Source of the DNA: Tanytarsus gracilentus
Lineage: Eukaryota; Arthropoda; Insecta; Diptera; Chironomidae
DNA: 64,000 nt
Direction of reading: 5' to 3'
NCBI GenBank assembly: GCA_038502055.1
Contig: JAXRKN010000045.1
Span: 7,429,501 to 7,493,500 of the forward strand
In this document: piece by piece, positions 1 to 12,900 of the stretch
Layout: every line of letters starts with the position of its first letter
Numbering within the stretch: the first letter of the stretch is position 1
Position numbers and translations under genes: made by a program
The notes under the pieces: model-generated
Seen by the model: the letters and a program-made list of their open reading frames with translations, nothing else
What the model was told of the DNA's origin: nothing
Databases searched by the model: none

Positions 1-1208
1 ATGCTCGATTTCACTTTATGGACGGCCAATATCACTCGGTTGAGTTTCATCCAAGTTCAACTGCACGTGAAGTTATGGAAATTGTAAAGAAGAAAATTGG
101 ACTAATTGAAGGTGCACAAGGTTATGCCATCTATGAAGTTCTCGGCGCTAGCGAGAGAAGTCTTTTGCTCGACGAAAAAGTCGCGGATGTTATGTCAAAA
201 TGGGAAAAATATAGAAATGCAGCCGCACAAGCAGCTCAACAATCACAAAACAATCAAACTAACGCCACTCAAACTCCAAGACGACAACAGCATCTCTTTT
301 TATTCAAGAAACATCTCTTCTGCGATCAGTTTATTAATCTTGATGATCCAGTTGAAAAAGAATTGCTCTATCATCAAGTTCTGCATGGATTGAGAGCCGA
401 GCGATATCCAATAACTGAAATGGAGGCGGTGAGGAGTTAATTAAACTAAATTATGAAAATTTTAACGTTTTATTTTTAAAAATGTTCTTTAGATCATGCT
501 CACAGCACTTCAAGGTCAAGTTGAGCTGGGCGATTGTACTGATGTACAGCAAGATTATCGCATCATCGCCAGTCATTGTCTTCCACCTCGATTTGTTCCC
601 AACATTCCACAAGAAGGTGTCACAATGCACCATCAAAGTCTTCGTGGAATGACACTTCCAGAGGCTAAAAATTCCTTCCTTAATCTCATTCGAAGTTGGC
701 CACTACATCGAGCCACAATTTTTGATGTGATGCAATCGTTCACTTCTAATTGGCCGCGAATTTTATGGTTAGCGGTTGATCAGAAGGGCTTGCACTTGCT
801 AGAACATCGATCGAGAAATGCTCTCTGCACGTATGATTATCATTCAATTCTCTCATTTTCGCCAAACATGAATTGCTTGATGATCATCACGGGAACAGAG
901 AAAAAGCAGTCGAAAGTCATCTTGACAACTTCACAGGTGAGATTTGAAATATTTCAATTAATTAATTTAATTAAATCATTTTTCAGGCCTTCCAAATCGC
1001 AAATCTCATTCGTGAGTACATGGAAGTGATAAAGCAGCAATTGGCCAAAGATGAACCTCCACCTGTTGCACCACACGCACCTCTTCACGGTGTCGTTCAA
1101 CCAGCAAGCTTATTAACAAATCAAAATAATTCGTTGAACTTAAACAATAAAGTTCCTCGACCAACATCGGGAATTTTAAGACATCCAAATCTCGCTGCAC
1201 CGAGTTAG
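1..1208 (+). CDS. Unconventional myosin (probably myosin XV/Sisyphus type), C-terminal FERM domain, 5' partial
   Basis: Three exons are visible: up to 428, 493-936 and 987-1208. GT donors lie at 429 and 937, AG acceptors end at 492 and 986, and all junctions are phase 0. The reading frame is open back to the window edge, so the gene begins outside; 363 residues and the stop are seen. The protein is a FERM domain: an F1 lobe, a Q/N-rich loop (about residues 75-100), an F2 lobe with LDDPVEKELLYHQVL and YPITEMEAIMLTALQ, and an F3 PH-like lobe with RILWLAVDQKGLHLLEHRS and AFQIANLIREY. In MyTH4-FERM myosins this tail binds cargo and microtubules. The F3 lobe recalls myosin XV more than VIIa, but this is memory-based, and a PLEKHH/Max-1 type protein is the alternative. 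No motor domain lies in the window. The C-terminal 50 residues are low-complexity. Confidence 0.72.
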
Positions 1209-1597
1209 TAAAAAAGTTAAAGATTCTTCATAAATCTAGTCAGACATGCAAGGGACACTTTTTCCTTAAAGTTCTTTAAATTAATCCCTAGACTACTTTT
1301 TATTAATTAATCTCCAATAATTATCGAATTCGGCTTTTATAAAAATTTAGAATAATCAAATGCTACTTGTCATAAATTTATCTACTTAAAATAATTCGAG
1401 ATGTTGAGAAATTTTGTATAATTTGAGACAGGATTTTAGATTTATTGAAAAGAGATTTAACGATGGAAAAATAATTTTTGGCTTCATTCTTTTATAAATT
1501 TGTATTTTCTTCTCTCTTCGATATCAATCAAGTTTCATTCTCAATATAAAAATATGCACATATGATCTGTTATCCCTAACTTGCAGTATTGTTGCAT

Positions 1598-1603
1598 AAT
1601 AAA
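1598..1603 (+). terminator. Candidate poly(A) signal of the myosin gene
   Basis: AATAAA lies 390 bases after the myosin stop codon. The rest of 1209-2028 is AT-rich untranslated or intergenic DNA without a supportable reading frame. The next gene converges on this point from the right. Confidence 0.4.
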
Positions 1604-2028
1604 GTGCATTTTGTTGCTATATGAAAAATAATACGAATAATAATTAATTTATACAATCTCGTAAAAAAATATAGTTAGACTAAAAAATAAACGCAAACGA
1701 AAGGTATCTGAAATATAAATTTTTGTCATTATTAGAAAAGTGAAAATTTCTTTAAAAAAATTATTTATTTAATTTTCTAATTTAAAATCATTTTACAAAA
1801 GTGACTTATTAGTTTTCGATTAAATTGAAGTAAAATTGTGATTTTGTTTGAAGTTTTCTTCTTTTGCATTAAAACATTTTTTTTCAATAAAAATAAACGA
1901 TCTTATTATAAAATAAACTTAAACAATTTAAGCTTTTGAAAAAACAAAATTTTCAGACTTATGCGGCAGACGACTTAGAATGAAACTTAAGTCTTAAATA
2001 GACTCAGATTTTTGTTAGAGATTTAATT

Positions 2029-2034
2029 TTTATT
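2029..2034 (-). terminator. Candidate poly(A) signal of the NACHT gene
   Basis: AATAAA on the - strand, 67 bases past the stop codon at 2101. The position is typical for an insect gene end. Confidence 0.5.
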
Positions 2035-2100
2035 TACAAATTAACTTAATTTCAAGTTATTTTCATCATCAAATAAACATTGAAAAAACTTTAGATCTGT

Positions 2101-5100
2101 CTAAAAATTTTCATTCAAGTCGCACCACGTTGTATTGTCTTTAACACCACTTTCATCAAACGCAGTTTTTAAAGTTGATGAATCTTCACCATAAAGATTA
2201 ATTAAAGTTTTCATCACATTTTCACAAACCTCTTTTGAGGCAGTGTTCACAAGAGATAGAATAAAAAGTTTATTTGTCGACGTTCTGCTGGTGAAAATAA
2301 TTTCTTTAAGTTCATTTTTAAAAACTTCCTCATAAAACTTAAAAGTTTCAATAAAAAATTCTTTTTCGCTGTGCCATGCCGACAAGTGCAGTGCTGTAAA
2401 GTGATGAATATTCGTGGCTTTCAGGTGTTTCTTAAAAGTTTCAGTATCGAGATGCTTTTTAGTGAAATTCCAATAAAAGTAGAAAGTATCGATTACCGAT
2501 CCTTTCCACGTGACATACATTAACGGTGTGGATTTTGAGTTATTTTCTTGCATTAAAATTAAATTTTTGATAATTTCCGAATCGTTGCATTTTGACAAAA
2601 ATGAGTTGAGATATTCAGTGTCATCATTGCGATAAACATATTCATGCAAAATATTTGAACCACTCAAACTTATGCGAGAAAACAATTTACAAATTTCATC
2701 TTTGCTAAGAATATTTTCTCTCTTAATGTCTTCCCAAATTGTCTCACTTTCATCTTTCGTATCAATGTACATGCTAAATATGATGGAAAAATAGTTTGTA
2801 AAAAATTCTTTAAGAATTTCTTCCTTTCTGTCTGAGTCAATTTTTGATTTTGCATAAAAATAAAATTCAGCAAAAAGTGCAAATTCAGCCATGTCTGTCG
2901 CATAATTGTCGTAAATTTCTAAATTTGTTTCTTTTAACAGCTGAGATCCAAAAGTTTCGTTACTGACAAACCAAACGAGACTTAAAATGAAAAGATCTTG
3001 GTTTCTACCGCGTGTCAACTTAGTTGAATCATTTGAGAAGGCTTTTTCAACAATTTCCATGATTTTTGGCAATTTTTCCATCAATTTCGAGTCGTAATTA
3101 TATTTTAAATATTCGTGAAAAACAGTTTTAGACTCGTCATATTTCCATATAACTTTAATAACGCTGTCGTTTCTTTTAAAGAGAGTTGAGAGAAAATCAA
3201 TCGTTTCCAAATCGTAGTTTAGATGCTCGAAAATATTCGGAAATTCATTGACAATTTCTGAAGCAACTCTTTTTGTATCAACGCCATTTTCATCTCTTAT
3301 TTGCAAAGATTGCAACAAAAGCTTTCGGATGAAATTGAAATCTTGATAAGATGCAATTGATGCTAAAATTCTCAAGTCTATATTGGAGGTTGATCTGTGT
3401 TGATAAAGTCTCTCGCTCAAATATTTAGCAACAAAGAATTCAGCATAAGTTCGATGTTGGAATGCCAAATTTCCATTTGAGTCGTAATGGACGATCTTAA
3501 AGCTTGTCAAATTTCTGCACATGACGTTAAAATTTTGATACGTTTCAATAATTGAAAGCGCGTCAATTGTGATTGATCCACTGATGCCATAAAAATCATC
3601 GGATTCTGTTTGGTAATTTTTATTCGTTTGTGCATTGAAATAATTTCTATTTATCTCGTCCAAATAAGTTCCACCCAAAATCATCTCAAGTGCAACAACA
3701 TAATGACATTCCCATCTTCCATCGTTTCCATCATAAGTCTTGCGAACTAAATCATCATGCAGCATTGAATTTTCAACAATATTATTCCTCGCAAGCGTGT
3801 TAAAAATGTCGAAATGTAAATTTAAATTTACATCCGTATCGTTATTAATTGATTGCCAAAAAAGAGTGACAATCATCGTTATCAAGAGTCGATTTGTGAT
3901 GGAATCTTTGTCTTGAATATTCTGCAATGCATTTTCAACTCTTTCTTGCAAGGATTTTGCTGTATCAAAGTCAAATTTGCTCTCAATGTGGCATTTTAAG
4001 AATGAATTTGTCTCTTCGGTTGTGAGTGGTTGAAGATGAAACACTGACGTGTCTAGTCTTGATTCTAACTCCAAAATATTACTGGGCATTCTAGTTGTGA
4101 TCCATTGTGAATTGTTTGAATATGTATTTATATTTTGTATAAAGTTTAAAGCTTTAGAATCACTTCCATCGAAAGCGATTTCATCAAGTGCATCCCAAAA
4201 AATTACCACTTCGTCTTTTTGAAATTTAAATTTTAGAAGTTCTTGTTGAAATTCACTAATAATTCGGTTGTCATTTGGTTGATGATTATTTGATGTTTCT
4301 TTAACTTTAAAAACTTCTTGATCCTTTAAGATTTCGTTTATGAGAAAAATTTCATCATCTCTAAAAAATTCCATTTTCTTAAAATCATTTCGAAAATCAC
4401 CCAACTTTATGTACATTATCCATTTTAGAGAATCCTTCGACGCAACATTATTTTTCATATCAAAAATAATTTTGTGCAATGCTGTGCTCTTTCCAGTTCC
4501 TGCTCCTCCCGTAATCACCAACATTTTTTCACTTTCCATTTTATTTTGAAGATCTGTTATCGATTGAGTTAAATTAAATCTCATTTCAACGCAATAAGTT
4601 CTATTAAACTTTTGCATGTAGTTTTTCCCTATCGTCAAATGTTTTTTGTGTCTTAGATCGTAAAGTTCATCGATTGTCAGTTTAAATGCTGCATCTTCGT
4701 GACCCTCAATGAGATTTCCAAATTTCACTCTTGCACCTTGAAAATTAACGAACGTTTCCTTACATTGTGTTTTTTGAAACTCCCACAGATCTTTCCATTG
4801 ACAGTTAAGGCAAATATGTTTATAATAAAACCAAAGCAAAATCATTGCAATGATTGCGATGCCAGCAACCATCCATCGAAGGCAATAATTTTCTGTCTTT
4901 TCACGTTTGGTTTTTTCATGATATTTAACAACAAACTGATTAGCTGTAGTTTCAATCTCGCATATTTTCTTTCCTTTGAAATCAATAATCACTTTATTAA
5001 AATACTCAAAAAGTGAGCAATAATTATTTTTGAACTCCTCGAGTTTGTTTGCATCCTCATTATAAATTGTCAATAGTTGCGGCACGCGTGCAATTAATTC

Positions 5101-6831
5101 TGCGTGTTGCTGCGGATGGCTATCATAATTATCAAAAACAGACTTGATGATTTCTTCAGAGTCACTCTCATCAAAACATTTGTTGCTTATATCACAAAAC
5201 TCGTTTTCGAGTGTCAAATCGGTCTTAGTGTATGGTCGGCATTTATTTTTATATGCGAGATTCATAGCATAATGGCAAAGTTCATGAATAAGAGTTCCAT
5301 ATCCTTCCTTTCGGGTGCTCTCATCAAGAAATTCTTTTGCCGCAACATAAATTGTGCCTGATGAGCAATACACTGCTCTTGTAAGACACTTCAGGGTTGG
5401 GTCTATATAATTTATCAAAGATCGTTGAAAATCGAACACAATTTTGAAGTTTCTCGATTTCGCAACCAGTTCCAGAATTGTTTTAATATTTTCAATTTTA
5501 TTTAAATAATCGAAAGCTTCTTTAACGTATTTGAGTTTTGAGCTTGGATCAAGTTCATCGTGTACGACTCTTGAGTTCGCCCTCAACACTGTTAAATGTT
5601 CGTTAGGAAACTTCTTTTCCATTGTCGCATGATAAGCTCTCAAACTTTCCTTTTCTTCTTCAGAAAGATTTTTTGTAATTCGATCAGATAACTCTAATGA
5701 ACACACAAAAACGTTTCGATCAATTAGTATTTGATAAATATCAAGTTTTTGCTCAAGAAGTGCTTTAGTGGCAGCCGAGTCATTTTTGACACTATAAAAG
5801 TATCTCAACTCCTTATTACCGTTTATAATATTTTTGATCACTTCAATTTTTCCACTCGCAATGGCTTTATGAAGATTATTTGTCTCTTTAACAAATCTTT
5901 GTACCTCAACAGATGATTTTTCTTTCTTAAATCCATCAGGATATCTCGAGTTAGCTTTCAACAGTTCGAGTAAAATTTCAAAATTTTTATTTTCATACGC
6001 GATAGCAGCAGCAGTTTTTCCAAGATGGTTGCAATGATTGATATTAAATTGAAATTTTAAAAGACTTTTTACAATTAAAATTTGATCGAGTTCCACTGCA
6101 AGCATAAGAAGATTACTCTTGTAATCATCTGAGAGTAAGTCAATGGGAATCTCAGAAAATGTACTCGTGTCATAAGAAGTTAGCAACCCTTTTAAAAAAC
6201 AAAAATTAAATATTGAAATAAAATAGTTAAAAATTTAATTACCAGTACAATTGTGATGAAGTTCCTTGATCAAAAATTCAATTGTGAAGTTCATGAGATT
6301 ACATGCAGAGTCAGCCGGCAGATTTGGTGTATTGATAAAATCAACCCATAAAAAATAATCTCTTGCTGCGCTTTTCCAGTAGATCCGGTTTTTACTCGTG
6401 GTGGCTGATTCAAATGAAATCACTAACTGCTGAGTATTTCGTGATAAAATCGGCAAACTTGCGCCCTCGCATAAATTATCTTTGCTTATCGTTTCAGGTA
6501 AGTGACCATTATCATTTTCATGGTGCAATTTTGTAAACTCCTTTGTCGTAATTCTGTCAAAATCTTTCTCGTCAAGATTGTTAATTTTAAAAATTAATCC
6601 AATCACTTTTGAATTACTTCTTTCGGCAAGTTCGCTTTCAAATTTGGGTTCATTCAAAATGTCAATCACAGCTCTTATCGATGGACAATTGTTTAGCTTT
6701 AATACATCGAAATCTAGATTTTTAATACTAAAGCTCAACTCATCTTCCAAATTATAATCTTTGTCCACCCATTTTAGATCATATTTTCCACTATTGCATT
6801 TTGAGATTTTTGGAGGTGGGGGAATATCCAT
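2101..6831 (-). CDS. Ankyrin / HExxH metallopeptidase-like / hydrophobic segment / NACHT NTPase protein
   Basis: Two exons, 6831-6243 and 6188-2101, are joined by a 54-base intron (donor G|GTAATT, acceptor AAAAG|GG, phase 1), giving 1558 residues. The second exon alone has no ATG start: its first in-frame start-like codon is TTG. Residues 1-197 match nothing I recognise. Degenerate ankyrin-like repeats follow (about 221-277 and 300-355). Next come a zincin motif GTLIHELCHYAM with HELCH at 498-502, then HAELIARVPQ at 558-567, where Glu560 could be a third metal ligand. A hydrophobic segment spans about 635-656. The NACHT module has Walker A GGAGTGKST (757-765), Walker B VVIFWDALDE (857-866) and a WITTRMP sensor-like motif (892-898). 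The rest is helical, with one ankyrin-like stretch near the C-terminus. NACHT proteins are STAND switches, often in immunity or cell death. Substrate, ligand and role are unknown here. Domain calls rest on motifs only. Confidence 0.85.
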
Positions 6832-6905
6832 AAGACTGACACTTTCTGGTGAATTAAAAGGAAGATACGAAATCTTAGCATCTGTCTTTCTGATTTAAAA
6901 TAAAT

Positions 6906-6914
6906 CTTTATATA
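6906..6914 (-). promoter_or_regulatory. TATA-like element upstream of the NACHT gene
   Basis: TATATAAAG on the - strand about 75 bases before the ATG at 6831, a distance compatible with a short leader. A competing possibility is a leader intron: a strong donor (CATG|GTAAGTA, GT at 7475-7474) and a pyrimidine-rich acceptor (ending at 6846) would join a noncoding exon from about 7.5 kb to base 6845. Sequence alone cannot choose. Confidence 0.3.
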
Positions 6915-9900
6915 TGATTAGATTAAGACAGCCAAAATGTTTAAATTTAATCTTTCAAGTATGACCTATATACTTTTATTGCGGGATGACTCATGCACGC
7001 ATAGAATTCGTACTTTAAAAACAAATGTTTTCAATACAATGCAATGTTTTTTATGAATTCAGCTGCGATAATTTTTTTATCAAGAGTAAACCATATACAT
7101 TTTGAGCTTAAAATGCAAAAAAAAATTATATCAACTTTTAGAGAATGAAAATCTTTTAAGGAAATATTTAAAATTATTAGAATAGTTGGAAAAACTTCAA
7201 TCCTATTTTATGTTTATAAATTGCTACGTGCTAATTTTTTGTTTCTTTAAAAGTTTAATTAAAACTCAAATACTAATTTTCTGCTAATTTTAGCAATTTT
7301 GAAAAAAAAATGCTGTGAACTTAGTTCAGAACTTGATTTAAAATTATTCAGGTTTATTTGGCAAATTTTTATTGCGTGAGTTCTCAAAATTGACTCTTCT
7401 TTCAGCCTTGGAATAAAATTCTTTCTTTATAGAATGAAAAAAAAATGTTTGTTTCAAAAAAAATATAATACTTACCATGATTAGCATCAGAATCCGACTT
7501 GCGTGATCTGTGATCATTAAATTTTGTTAGATTATTATTGATTTAACATTAAAGTGATAGTATTAACTATTAAGTGTAAAAATTCATTGCTGTGTATTAT
7601 CTGCCGAATGCGCGTGAATTTTTCTTCATTTAATTTTTATTTTTAACCCCTTTTAAATTGAAAGGTAAAAAAAATGCTTAAAAAAAATAATAAAGCACTT
7701 TTACAGACTTTAACTGACTCATAGACTTTTATGATATGGAGTTAATTTATTATCAAGAGTTCACATTTTTTCGAGAATTTTTTTGACTTCACGTATGACA
7801 CGATATGGTGTAATTTCTCTCATACTTAATTTTTACCTCTTTGACGCCTTTTTATTAAACATGTTTTGTAGCAAACTAATAGTGGGATCACTTTTCACTA
7901 CTCAAAAATCACTCAAACTACAAAAAAAATTAAGGAATTTTATACAAACAACTTTTTAAAAATAGAAATTATTATTCCGCAAAACACGTCCTATCACGTC
8001 CGCGAATAAAGAATGAATGAATACGAGAGAAGAAAATTTGAGTTTTGAGAAGCGAAATTTTTTTTTCGAGAGTTAAAGAGAGCGAAAAAAGTTTAATCAA
8101 CATATTTTATTCTGGATTTTGCTCTTCATGTCAGCGTGTGCGAAATACAAACAAAAAGTGCCGCTAAAAATTTTGAGCAGTGAAAAAAATTAAATTTTTT
8201 GTTTTCTTTTTATATTCATATTAATTTATTCACGGTGTCTTTTGTCAAAAGCAGTGTTTGAAAATAATTTTGAAGTACATAAATTAAATCATCCATATTT
8301 CTGTTCAACTTTTAAAAAACTGCTCGTGATGGCAGCAACAGCAAATAATAAAAACATATGGTCTATCAATGGATGAAAAAATTATCGAAAATTTATTAAT
8401 ATTTTAATCAAGCGTTTTTGCAGCAAACTGTTTTACCGACATTTTTTGAGTCAATTAAGAGTTGTGGAAAAGAAGAATGCTAGCCAGCCACAAATTGTTT
8501 AAAATGTGTCTCTGATAAAAAAGAATCGGTCGTTTTTAAAACAATTCTTGCTAACTCATTTTATTGAATAATTATTATTTTGAAGTCTTCAAATATAAAA
8601 ATTAAAAGTTTTAAAAGATTTCCTTTTTTAACCGAAAATATTTAAAAGTTCATGGTCTTTAATTATTAAGACATATAATTTAATGATCATGTTAGGAAAT
8701 TTTCAACATCACTTAAATAAAATAAGAATTTTTGATTCAATATAAAATAAATATTAAAATCAATCAAATCTCATATCACAATGAAAAAAAATCATTAAAT
8801 GTCACATCTGGATGCAACTGTAATACATTTAAAATAAAAAAACTTGATGCACTCTTTTCATGTAAATTTAATTTCACCCCATTAACTTTTTCTCTTTTCT
8901 AACTCGCTTCTGTTCCTAAAAATTCTATTTCCGTATTTTAAATCCAAATTTGATCACCGACTTAAGTTATGAGAAAAAGGGAGGAAAGAAATCTCATAAA
9001 AGAACTCCACCGAAAATAAAAATTGGATTATCTTAACAAGTGACATGAATGAGTGCGCGTGATGTAAACCATGTGCCGTGAACTCCATATGAATATTCAA
9101 TATTTTGTCGTGTTGCAACAAGCAAGAGATCAGAAAGAAGAACAAACTAAAAAAAGCAGGAAGTTCATCTTTTGAAAGACTTAATTTAAGTGACAAGGGG
9201 TTGATCATAAATTAGGTCACAAAAATTATTTTAAATAAACAGAAATTTTAAAAATATCCAAGGAAATTTTTTTAAGCAGTGACGTAATTTATGAAAAATC
9301 CCAACGGCGCTGCAATGCATGCCTAGAGGGGGCGGAAAATCATGAAATATATTCGAGTGAGGAAAATGACATAGAAACGGTGCGTGATTAAACTTCAAGC
9401 TACGTTTTTGTCTGTTTTTAGACAAGCCAGTGACAAATAACAGACAAACGTAAGATCATTAAGACAGCGAAGGAGGCGAGATGAAGATAAATACCAAAAT
9501 AAAATATTTCTCTTAACAAAGATTTTTGTAAAATTATTTTTCATGCATCAGAGGGAAGTGAAGATGTCATGAACTATTATGCGTGTAAATGTAATTGGAG
9601 ATTTAATTATTACGTGATGATTTTCCACTTTAGTTGCGCGCTCTTGACAGCATCATTTGATCATGTGACAAGACGAGTGTGCTAAGTCATTAACTTGTAA
9701 GGGAGAAATAATTTTTCTTGTAAATTTATGCTATTTTTATTTCTTCTTCATCAGCATGAAATAAACAAATTAATTTTTCCTCTTACTACTCAAATTTTTC
9801 CACGAAGCATTTTCCGCCTTATTAATTAGGACGCAGCTAATTAAATTCCATTTACCAAACAATAAATTAATTAACAAGGAAATTTTTTATGCTGCTCAAA

Positions 9901-12900
9901 CTCCTGAAGATATTTTCAGCCAAGTGAAAATAAATTTGAGGGCGGAAATGTGAATCCAGAAGTAAAGAAGATGAACAAACATAAACATTGAAACGTTGCA
10001 AAGTGAAAAAAGGAAAAATATTTTTTTTTCTCAATATCCTTCGGAATGTTCAGTCGCATATGAAAACACTAATTAAGGAGGTAGAAAAAGAGAGATTTCT
10101 CTGTTTTTGTGATGTTTATTCAATTTTGTGTCTTGCATCCTAAATAAACAAGTTCTGCCAGGCTCAAGACTCTCCTTATGTGTGTGACTCACGCTGAGTT
10201 TAATTTTTGCTCTAATGACAAAGTTTCGAAAATTTATTTAAAATGAGTTTTTGCCTTCGAAGCGTAAATTAAATTGATTTTAATTAATTACGAAAGTTTC
10301 AAATTAAAATTAATCCTTTTTTAATTTATTCATTGAATTTTTTGCTGCATTCATTAATGGTCGAAAAAGGAAGAAAAGTTTTAATTAATTTGGTTTATTT
10401 TCAACTTTACGTTACTTAATGCGCTTTTTCACAAATTGAATAATTTTGCATATTTCCAACTCAACAAAACTTTCCAATCTACTTCATAAAATCTTTTATT
10501 GAATATTTTTTCTCATCCTTTTTCTAAAAGTCTATCCATCAGTAAATTTTCTGACCGGACACCTCATGCGTTCTTAATTTATTCAAAGCCACATTTTCAA
10601 GCCATCTTAAATTGAGTAACTTCGATCCCGATCACGTTTCGTCTATTTTCACCAAACATTTCAGGCCTGATAATAAAATGAGTTCAATTATTTTATTATT
10701 TGAGAGAGAAAAGTCTTAATGAGGAATTAAGTATTTTCTTCTTATTTTTCTGCACAGGTAGAGAACATGTTTTTGGGCTTGTACGTGATTTTTACATCAA
10801 AAAAAGTAAATTGAATTTTTTTCCAGTGCGAACAAAAAGAAGAAAAAGTTTTCATCTTAGCAAAATTGAATAATGATTTTTTTGGCGTGCGTATCCTTTT
10901 TTTAAATGTCTCGAAAACACCTTTATTCACTTTTTGAGGTTAGGTAACAAAATGTTAAGCTTGTAATATGTTTAATTTTACAAGAGCGTTAAAGGTTGAA
11001 GAATGTTTTCAGTTTCGCAAATTAAAAATTTTAAACTCAAATAATTCTAAAAATAATAAACGATTTTATGATTTACAAACATAAAATACAATTTTATAAA
11101 TCATCAATTCACGGAACAATTTGCGAGCAAAATCATTAAAATTATTCCGATCATAATTTCCAACAATGTGCTCAATCATCTATTTCACATTTAACTGTAT
11201 CTTCATATTGCAAAATCTTTCAATTTTTCATGCTTTAAAACTAATTCTTTATTTACTTTTGTTGAACGAGTCTAAGTACAATGTAAATGAATAAAAAGAA
11301 GGAATGGTCACGAAGTGAAAACGTGAGAATGTTAAGTTTGTTGTTGGGCAAGCCTAATATTTGCGGTAGTCTCAACACAGAAATGTCGGTGAACGCACAG
11401 AATTTTTAAATATCTTTCAGAAGGTGAAAAAAATGAGTTGGATGATTTTGATTTTCTTTGAATACCGTATTGGTTCGTGATCGGGTGAGGTGAGAAATGG
11501 TTATTAAGTGATTGACTGGAAGTCGATTTGGGTGTTGATGAAGTTCTTTATAAATTAGTTGGAAATTATTAAATAAATTTTTTTTAAAATATAAAACCTT
11601 TAAAATTTTTTTAAAAAATTAACGGTTTTTAAATTTTTAAAAAATTAAATTTAACCCTCCTTGAAAAAATTAAAGCTTATTTTATGAGCATCTTTAAATA
11701 AAGCTTAAAAGTGCATTTGCAATCCTTTTTATATCTTCAACAGTAAAATTTAGAGTTTTCCATTCGAAGGATCTTGAAGTGAGCAACAACAACATCTTTC
11801 CCTGTCGTCATTACAGAAACTCTCTAAATGAAGTTTTTGGTATCGTTTTTCCCTTCTCTCAATATCCCATTACACCTGCACGAGCATTTTCTTCCTTCTT
11901 CTTTTATGTGAAAACTGTAAAATAACATTTTGCCGAAGCTCCTTTTGGGAACAGCAAAATTAATGTAAGAATTTCAAAGAAATAAATTTATTTCTTCTTA
12001 CTTGCTTCTCTGCTTTCTGTTTTTACTTTTTTTCATACCTTTATCCAAAATTGAGAGCTTTTCAACGTGCACAAAGAAATTTTTTGTGAGTATTTCTCTA
12101 GAGAAATTTTGCTATTCTTCAAGTGCTTTTAAATGTTATCATGTAAATTTTGCTGACTAAAGTAAAATCCTTGGTGATATTTAAAGCTACTCGAAAAAAG
12201 ATTTTATTGAGATGAAATTCAACAATTTGAAACTTTTTAATCCTTTTTCAGCTTAGCGAGTGTAGAAATAGCATAAAATTCTAGTTTTTAATTCTTCCTT
12301 TACTTTTTTTCTGCAAAACATTTAATTTTTCCAACAAACAACTTTATTTTTTCCACTCTGCGTACATTTTTCCTGGTAAACAAATAGTGGAGTTGAATAA
12401 AAGGATTTTCCAAAAGGGGGAAAAGTTTAAGTGAAAAACTTTTTTAATTACTCTCAATCAGCAGAAATGGGGTCAAAGTTGTTTATCGGTCTGCGATGCT
12501 GTGAGCATGCAATTTACATTTGTGTTTTTTAACAGTTGCCAAAAAAAATTGTTCGCGTAAATTTTTTCTATCCAGTTAGCAAATTTTTTAATTAATAACT
12601 TTTCAGCGTGTTGAAAAAATGCAAAAAAAACTTTACTGCACATATGCGAGACTAACGTTGTAGAAAATAGTTTACTATCAGCATGTTGGTATGAGCATAC
12701 AAAAATTTACATAATATCTTCCTTTTCCATGACGATGAAGAAGCAAAAATTTGTCCTGAAATGGTTGTTGGCTCTTTGTATGAATTTATGAAGTGATTTG
12801 AGACTTATGGATGTAAATTGATGAGCTTAATGGATAGTTTAATGACGCTTGAAAAGATTAATGGTTTTACACAGAGAGCAATAGGCTCCGTTAATTTCTA

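Noticed and set aside
2101..6186. Large exon of the NACHT protein as a stand-alone gene
   Set aside because: Its first in-frame start-like codon is TTG just after a splice acceptor, and the upstream exon joins in phase.
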